Source of the DNA: Sandaracinus amylolyticus
GTDB taxonomy: Bacteria; Myxococcota_A; Polyangia; Polyangiales; Sandaracinaceae
Assembly: GCF_021631985.1 (NCBI RefSeq)
Contig: NZ_CP070225.1
Coordinates: 7,936,001-8,000,000 of the forward strand
DNA: 64,000 nucleotides
Direction of reading: 5' to 3'
Made by a program: the position numbers and the translations under genes. A model generated the notes under the pieces. The model was not told where the DNA came from, searched no databases, and saw nothing but the letters and a program-made list of their open reading frames with translations. Each line of letters starts with the position of its first letter. The first letter of the stretch is position 1. Shown piece by piece: positions 60,498 through 64,000 of this stretch.

Positions 60498-63400
60498 ATG
60501 ACGCGCCTCTCGTGGTCGCTGCTCGTCCTCGCGCTCGTGCTCCCGTCGGCTGCGCACGCGCAAGCGCCGCTCGCGCCGAGCGACGTGCCGGCACCGCTCC
60601 AGCCGTGGATCCCGTGGGCGCTCGACGGGATGGAGACCTACGGCTGCACGTTCATGCCCGATGGCTCGCCGCGCTGCATCTGGCCGGGCGAGCTCGCGCT
60701 CGTGGTCGAGCCGGGCGGCGCGACCTTCGTGCTCAGCGTCTCGCTCGATCACGCGAGCGCGGTGACGCTCCCCGGCGACGAGCGACGCTGGCCGCTCGAC
60801 GTGCGGGTCGACGGACGCGCGGTGCCGGTGCGTCGCGGCGGCGCGCCGCTGGTCGATCTGCCCGCGGGATCGTTCCGCATCGAGGGCCGGTTCACGTGGA
60901 GCGAGCAGCCCGAGACGATCGCGATCCCGTCGGAGGTCGGGCGCATCGCGCTGCGCACGCCCGAGGGTGTCGTCACCCGCCCGCGTCGCGATGCGAGCAC
61001 GCTCTGGCTGCAGACCGCGACCCGCGAGGCCGCGCAGGAGGACACGCTCTCGATCGAGGTGTTCCGGCGGATCGACGACGGCTCGCCGATGCGCATCACC
61101 ACGCGCATCGCGCTCCGGGTCGGCGGTCGTCCCCGCGAGATCGCGCTGGGTCGCGCGCTGCTCGAGGGCGTCGATCCGATCGCGGTCACGTCGAGCGCGC
61201 CGGTGCGCATGAGCGAGGACGGCGAGCTCACGGTGCAGGTGCAGGCGGGCTCGTTCGACGTCGAAGTGGTCGGGGTGCGCGCCTCGCTCGACGCGCCGCT
61301 GCGCGCGATCGCGCGCGCCGAGATCTGGCCCGCCGAGGAGATCTGGGTGTGGAGCGCCGACGAGGCGCTGCGCCAGGTCGAGCTCGCGGGCGCGGATCGC
61401 ATCGATCCCGATCGCACCAACCTGCCCGGCGAGTGGCGCGGGCTGCCGACCTATCTCGCGCCCTCGGGCTCGGCCGAGCTCACGCTGACCACCACCCGCC
61501 GGGGCAACCCCGCGCCGCCGCCGAACCAGGTCTCGCTCTCGCGCGAGCTCTGGCTCGATCCCGACGGCGAGGGCCTCACCGGCATCGACGTGCTCAGCGG
61601 TCAGATGCACCAGCGGTGGCGCCTCGAGCTCGCGCACGGCGAGCTCGGACGCGCGACGGTCGACGGATCGCCGCACCTGATCTCGACGCTCTCCGACGAC
61701 GGTCGCGCCGGCGTGGAGCTCCGCCGTCCGACGATCGACGTGCGCGCCGAGTGGCGCGACGACGGGACCAGCAACGTGTTCTCCGCAGTGGGCTGGGACG
61801 AGGACGTGCAGAGCCTCGTCGCGACGCTGCACCTCGCGCCGGGGTTCCGACTGATCGCGGCGAGCGGCGTCGATCACGCCGCGACCTGGCTCGATCGCTG
61901 GAACCTGTGGGGGCTCTTCTTCGTGCTGGTGATCTCGCTCGCGATCGGAAGGCTCGCCGGGCCGGTCGCGGGCGCGACGTCGCTCGCGGTGCTCGTGCTC
62001 TCGTACCACGCGCCCGATGCGCCGTTCCTGGTGTGGATCCCGCTGGTGATCACGCTCGCGCTCGCGAAGGCGCTGCCGCGCGGATGGATGCGCGAGTCGA
62101 TGCGCTACGCGTTCCACGTCTGCTTCGCGCTGCTCTGCCTGCTCGTCGTGTACTTCGCGGGCTACGAGCTGCGCCGTGGGATCTGGCCCTACGCCGATCC
62201 CGGCGCGCCGGCGTACGAGCTGCGCGAGGAGGAGGAGGTCAGCTCGTTCGACTACCCGACGAGCACCGTCGCGCCCTCGGCACCCGCCGCCGAGCCGATG
62301 ATGGCCGACGACGCCGAGGGCGGGGGCGGACGGCGGAGCTACCGCGGCGGTGAGTCCGACGAGATCGGCGGGCTCTTCGGCAGCAGCGGCGACGTGTCGC
62401 GCAGCCCGAACCTCTGGTCGTACGAGCCCAACGCGGTGCTGCAGACCGGGCCCGGCGTGCCCTCGTGGCAGTCCCGCGGTGGTCAGACGATCACGCTCTC
62501 GTGGGATGGCCCGGTGACCCACGACACCGAGGTGCGGCTCTGGCTCGTCACGCCGCTCGAGAACGGGGTGCTCGCGATCCTCGAGGTCGCGCTCTTCGGG
62601 CTCTTCCTCTACTTCCTCTATCGCGCCCGTCCTCAGCCGCCTCCGCCGAGCGCCGAGGCGAGCGCGCCGGCGCCGATCGCCGCGGCCGCGGTGCTGCTCG
62701 CGATCGTGATCGCGCCCCCGACGATCGTGCGCGCCCAGGACGCATACGAGCCCTCGCCGCAGATGATCGAGCAGCTGCGCACCCGCCTCACCCGCGCGCC
62801 GCGCTGCGCCCCGAATTGCGCGGATCTCGCGGCCGCGACGATCTCGATCGCGGGCGCTCGGCTGGTGATCGATCTCGACGTGCAGGCGAGCGCGCTGTCC
62901 GCAGTGCCGCTGCCCGGACCGCTCGACGCGTGGTCGCCCGCGACCATCACGATCGACGGCGGCGCGACCACTGCCGCGGCGCGGGCCGACGACGGCTATC
63001 TCTACGCGCGCGTGCCCTCGGGCGCGCACCGGGTGCGGCTCGAGGGTGCGCTGCCCTCGAGCGACGCGTTCACGCTCGCGTTCGCCGCGGCGCCCCATCA
63101 CGCGCAGGTGAGCGCGGCGGGCTGGGAGGTCGACGGGCTCTCGGGCGGCGATCGCATCGGCAGCTCGATCCAGCTGCGACGCTCGGTCGGCAGCGAGCCC
63201 GGTGAGGGCGAAGGCGAGAGCGGTGGCGGCGCGTCGATCCGCGTCGTGCCGTGGCTCGCGCTCGAGCGCTCGTTCGCGCTCGGCATCCGCTGGGAGGCGA
63301 CCACCACGGTGCGTCGTACTTCGGCGATCGGCGCGCCGATCGTCGCGCGCATCCCGCTCCTGCCCGGCGAGTCGGTGCTCTCGTCGGATCTCACGGTCGA

Positions 63401-64000
63401 GAACGGCGTGGTCGTGGTGACGCTCGGCGGCACCGAGACCGAGCGCTCGTGGTCGAGCGTGCTCACGCCGCGCGAGTCGCTCGTGCTCACCGCGCCGGAG
63501 AACGAGCGCCGCAGCGAGACCTGGCGGGTGTCGTGCGGCACCGTGTGGCGCTGCGAGACGCGCGAGCTCGACCCGGTGAGCATCGAGCAGGACGGGATGT
63601 GGCAGCCCCAGTTCCGCCCCTTCCCCGGCGACACGCTGCACGTCGACGTCGCGCGCCTTCCCGCGGCGCAGGGCCAGTCGATGACGATCGACGGAGCGCG
63701 CCTCACGCTGCGCCCCGGCGAGCGGCTGACGATCGCGACGCTCTCGCTCGACGCCCGCAGCAGCGTGGGCTCGACCCAGACGATCACGCTGCCCGAGGGC
63801 GCGGTGCTGCAGTCGGTGATGGTCGGCGGCGAGCGCCGCTCGGTGGAGCAGCGCGATCGTCAGGTGAGCTTGACCATCGCGCCGGGCTCGACGAGCGTGC
63901 AGCTCGAGTGGCAGGAGCCGCGCGCGCTCGACGTCGTGTACCGCACGTCGCCGGTGACGCTCTCGGGCGGCGCGGTGAACACGACCGTCGTGATCGAGCG
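60498..64000 (+). CDS. Very large envelope protein, truncated by the window edge
   Basis: The frame is open from ATG 60498 to the end of the window (1167 codons visible, no stop). Signal peptide (1-22, ends Ala-His-Ala-Gln). A strand-rich exported part (about 25-460) is followed by about four membrane helices (468-562), an acidic/Ser/Gly-rich loop with Glu-Glu-Glu-Glu-Val, another helix (about 690-708) and a further hydrophobic segment ending Ile-Val-Arg-Ala-Gln (about 727-748) that looks like a second signal sequence. The remaining 420 residues are strand-rich and exported. The join near residue 727 resembles a fusion of two genes. No catalytic motif seen. Antisense ORFs here are shadows. 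Family unknown. Confidence 0.85.
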   Translation, partial: MTRLSWSLLVLALVLPSAAHAQAPLAPSDVPAPLQPWIPWALDGMETYGCTFMPDGSPRCIWPGELALVVEPGGATFVLSVSLDHASAVTLPGDERRWPLDVRVDGRAVPVRRGGAPLVDLPAGSFRIEGRFTWSEQPETIAIPSEVGRIALRTPEGVVTRPRRDASTLWLQTATREAAQEDTLSIEVFRRIDDGSPMRITTRIALRVGGRPREIALGRALLEGVDPIAVTSSAPVRMSEDGELTVQVQAGSFDVEVVGVRASLDAPLRAIARAEIWPAEEIWVWSADEALRQVELAGADRIDPDRTNLPGEWRGLPTYLAPSGSAELTLTTTRRGNPAPPPNQVSLSRELWLDPDGEGLTGIDVLSGQMHQRWRLELAHGELGRATVDGSPHLISTLSDDGRAGVELRRPTIDVRAEWRDDGTSNVFSAVGWDEDVQSLVATLHLAPGFRLIAASGVDHAATWLDRWNLWGLFFVLVISLAIGRLAGPVAGATSLAVLVLSYHAPDAPFLVWIPLVITLALAKALPRGWMRESMRYAFHVCFALLCLLVVYFAGYELRRGIWPYADPGAPAYELREEEEVSSFDYPTSTVAPSAPAAEPMMADDAEGGGGRRSYRGGESDEIGGLFGSSGDVSRSPNLWSYEPNAVLQTGPGVPSWQSRGGQTITLSWDGPVTHDTEVRLWLVTPLENGVLAILEVALFGLFLYFLYRARPQPPPPSAEASAPAPIAAAAVLLAIVIAPPTIVRAQDAYEPSPQMIEQLRTRLTRAPRCAPNCADLAAATISIAGARLVIDLDVQASALSAVPLPGPLDAWSPATITIDGGATTAAARADDGYLYARVPSGAHRVRLEGALPSSDAFTLAFAAAPHHAQVSAAGWEVDGLSGGDRIGSSIQLRRSVGSEPGEGEGESGGGASIRVVPWLALERSFALGIRWEATTTVRRTSAIGAPIVARIPLLPGESVLSSDLTVENGVVVVTLGGTETERSWSSVLTPRESLVLTAPENERRSETWRVSCGTVWRCETRELDPVSIEQDGMWQPQFRPFPGDTLHVDVARLPAAQGQSMTIDGARLTLRPGERLTIATLSLDARSSVGSTQTITLPEGAVLQSVMVGGERRSVEQRDRQVSLTIAPGSTSVQLEWQEPRALDVVYRTSPVTLSGGAVNTTVVIE

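Noticed and set aside
60435-63641. 1068-codon minus-strand ORF at the right end
   Set aside because: Arg-rich shadow of the large plus-strand envelope gene, which lacks a stop in the window.

Overview
The window is a very GC-rich chromosomal segment, almost fully coding, with short intergenic gaps and many stop/start overlaps (ATGA or TGATG). Several traits point to a myxobacterium, most likely a Sandaracinus-type member of the Polyangia. They are a MYXO-CTERM-like sorting tag, Asp-Ala-Gly-rich linkers after lipoprotein signal peptides, Cys-rich secreted lipoproteins, giant FecR/VIT/VWA/AgmX-type lipoproteins and eukaryote-like Ser/Thr kinases. The genus is inference; no rRNA or tRNA gene was seen. 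There is no phage, plasmid or CRISPR locus. The accessory content is surface proteins, small repeat elements and one probable MITE.

Layout. 1-2.4 kb: end of a PIN-domain protein, two paralogous membrane proteins, a GNAT acetyltransferase. 2.4-7.3 kb: a methyl-accepting chemotaxis protein with its terminator; an amidase whose MYXO-CTERM tag runs in frame into a second lipoprotein; a small STAS-like protein. 7.4-13.9 kb: an RND efflux pair (adaptor plus permease), then a two-gene oxidoreductase operon divergent from a TetR regulator with a clear palindromic operator. 14-16.6 kb: a TPR protein and an M23 endopeptidase lipoprotein. 16.7-25.6 kb: two tandem giant lipoproteins (1374 and 1582 aa) of the same architecture, translationally coupled.

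25.8-36.4 kb: a di-heme cytochrome c peroxidase-like lipoprotein; a quinone reductase divergent from an HxlR regulator that carries an in-frame MITE-like insertion; an AraC regulator divergent from an epimerase; a Ser/Thr kinase next to a SixA-type phosphatase; two membrane proteins; two coupled SAM methyltransferases; a glutathione peroxidase. 36.4-42.7 kb: small lipoproteins, a second STAS-like protein, a Tat lipoprotein with internal repeats, a second Ser/Thr kinase, a Cys-rich lipoprotein, and a secreted PPDK/PEP-synthase-like lipoprotein preceded by an 18-bp palindrome and a 3 x 90-bp tandem array.

42.7-49.5 kb: a three-gene coupled operon (lipocalin-like protein, FAH-family enzyme, AlkC-like DNA alkylation repair), then GNAT, NUDIX and deaminase genes, a large HExxH-containing unknown and a Cys-rich lipoprotein. 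49.6-53.7 kb: a VWA lipoprotein coupled to a membrane protein gene broken by an in-frame TGA, and a DUF6544-like protein. 53.7-60.4 kb: ligA coupled to a DUF5348-like gene, and divergently a trypsin-like protease fused to a DNA/RNA non-specific endonuclease; then a Cys-repeat lipoprotein, a small unknown and a DUF3072 protein. 60.5-64 kb: a very large envelope protein that runs off the right edge.

The most unusual items are the protease-nuclease fusion, the in-frame MITE in the HxlR gene, the internal MYXO-CTERM, the nonsense-split gene at 50.5 kb, the lipoprotein form of a PEP-synthase-like enzyme, and several dispersed palindromic repeats (TGGCAC/GTGCCA hairpins, GGAGTGCTCG elements and long imperfect inverted repeats).
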